A stretch of DNA of 64,000 nt, from assembly GCA_016744335.1 (NCBI GenBank), contig JADGEO010000011.1, positions 1 through 64,000 on the forward strand, given 5' to 3'. This stretch comes from Anaerolineales bacterium (lineage in GTDB: Bacteria > Chloroflexota > Anaerolineae > Anaerolineales > Villigracilaceae). The notes below the pieces were generated by a model, which saw only the letters and a list, made by a program, of their open reading frames with translations, was not told the origin of the DNA and searched no databases. The position numbers and the translations under genes were made by a program. Each line of letters starts with the position of its first letter. The first letter of the stretch is position 1. Below, in pieces: positions 63,946 to 64,000 of the stretch.

Positions 63946-64000
63946 AGGGTTTAAATAAGGTTTAAGGTTGAAAATGCTAACCTTATATTTTTATATTAAA

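Overview
The window looks like a chromosomal segment of a Chloroflexota bacterium, most likely class Anaerolineae. This is inferred from gene content (homodimeric pyruvate:ferredoxin oxidoreductase, NBR1-type Ig-like lipoproteins, many sugar ABC importers with acidic lipoprotein tethers, a Trx-VKOR fusion) and from very abundant short palindromic repeats. No 16S comparison could be run. There is no phage, CRISPR array or intact insertion sequence.

Layout. 0-3.5 kb is a minus-strand operon (thiolase, MFS exporter, HXXEE membrane protein, phosphoribosyltransferase). 3.8-6.1 kb carries an epimerase, FabI enoyl-ACP reductase and a bactofilin. 6.2-9.8 kb holds a PadR/GyrI-like pair, a MATE exporter, and a DHFR-like/VF530 pair. 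9.7-11.7 kb is accessory: two truncated copies of the VF530 gene start and a small zinc-ribbon-like gene with an in-frame TGA lie around a Trx-VKOR gene. 11.9-14.5 kb has a TyrA-type dehydrogenase, tRNA-Val and an FAH-family hydrolase. 14.7-18.4 kb is a nucleoside-type ABC importer without a binding protein. 18.5-25.1 kb has two NBR1-domain lipoproteins, PiT phosphate transporter plus DUF47, a YigZ protein, a LysM lipoprotein, a NUDIX hydrolase and a MEKHLA protein. 25.3-28.8 kb is PFOR.

30.7-48.2 kb is a large glycan (probably beta-linked amino-sugar) utilisation cluster. A minus-strand run encodes a GH4 glycosidase, a ChbG/YdjC deacetylase, a BadF-type amino-sugar kinase, an ABC importer, two predicted glycosidases and a GH1 beta-glucosidase. 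A plus-strand run encodes a LacI regulator, a SIS-domain isomerase/deaminase, a ROK regulator, a ROK-like kinase and a PIG-L deacetylase. Two near-identical LacI-type operators overlap the -10 boxes of the GH4 and importer promoters. A second sugar importer (48.4-51.8 kb) and an iron-type importer (52.1-56.2 kb) follow. Their binding-protein genes share a structured leader RNA and signal-peptide coding sequence. Neither sugar importer has an ATPase gene here.

56.4-63.9 kb returns to core genes, all on the minus strand: infA, rpsU, a complete rrn operon (16S, tRNA-Ile, tRNA-Ala, 23S, 5S) with two promoters and clear processing stems, and recR. A decayed copy of the SIS-domain gene marks the border between the accessory and core regions.

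The most notable things are palindromic repeats inserted in frame inside two enzymes, the paired leader RNAs, the VF530-associated cassette region, and the predicted PTS-free chitobiose-like pathway.
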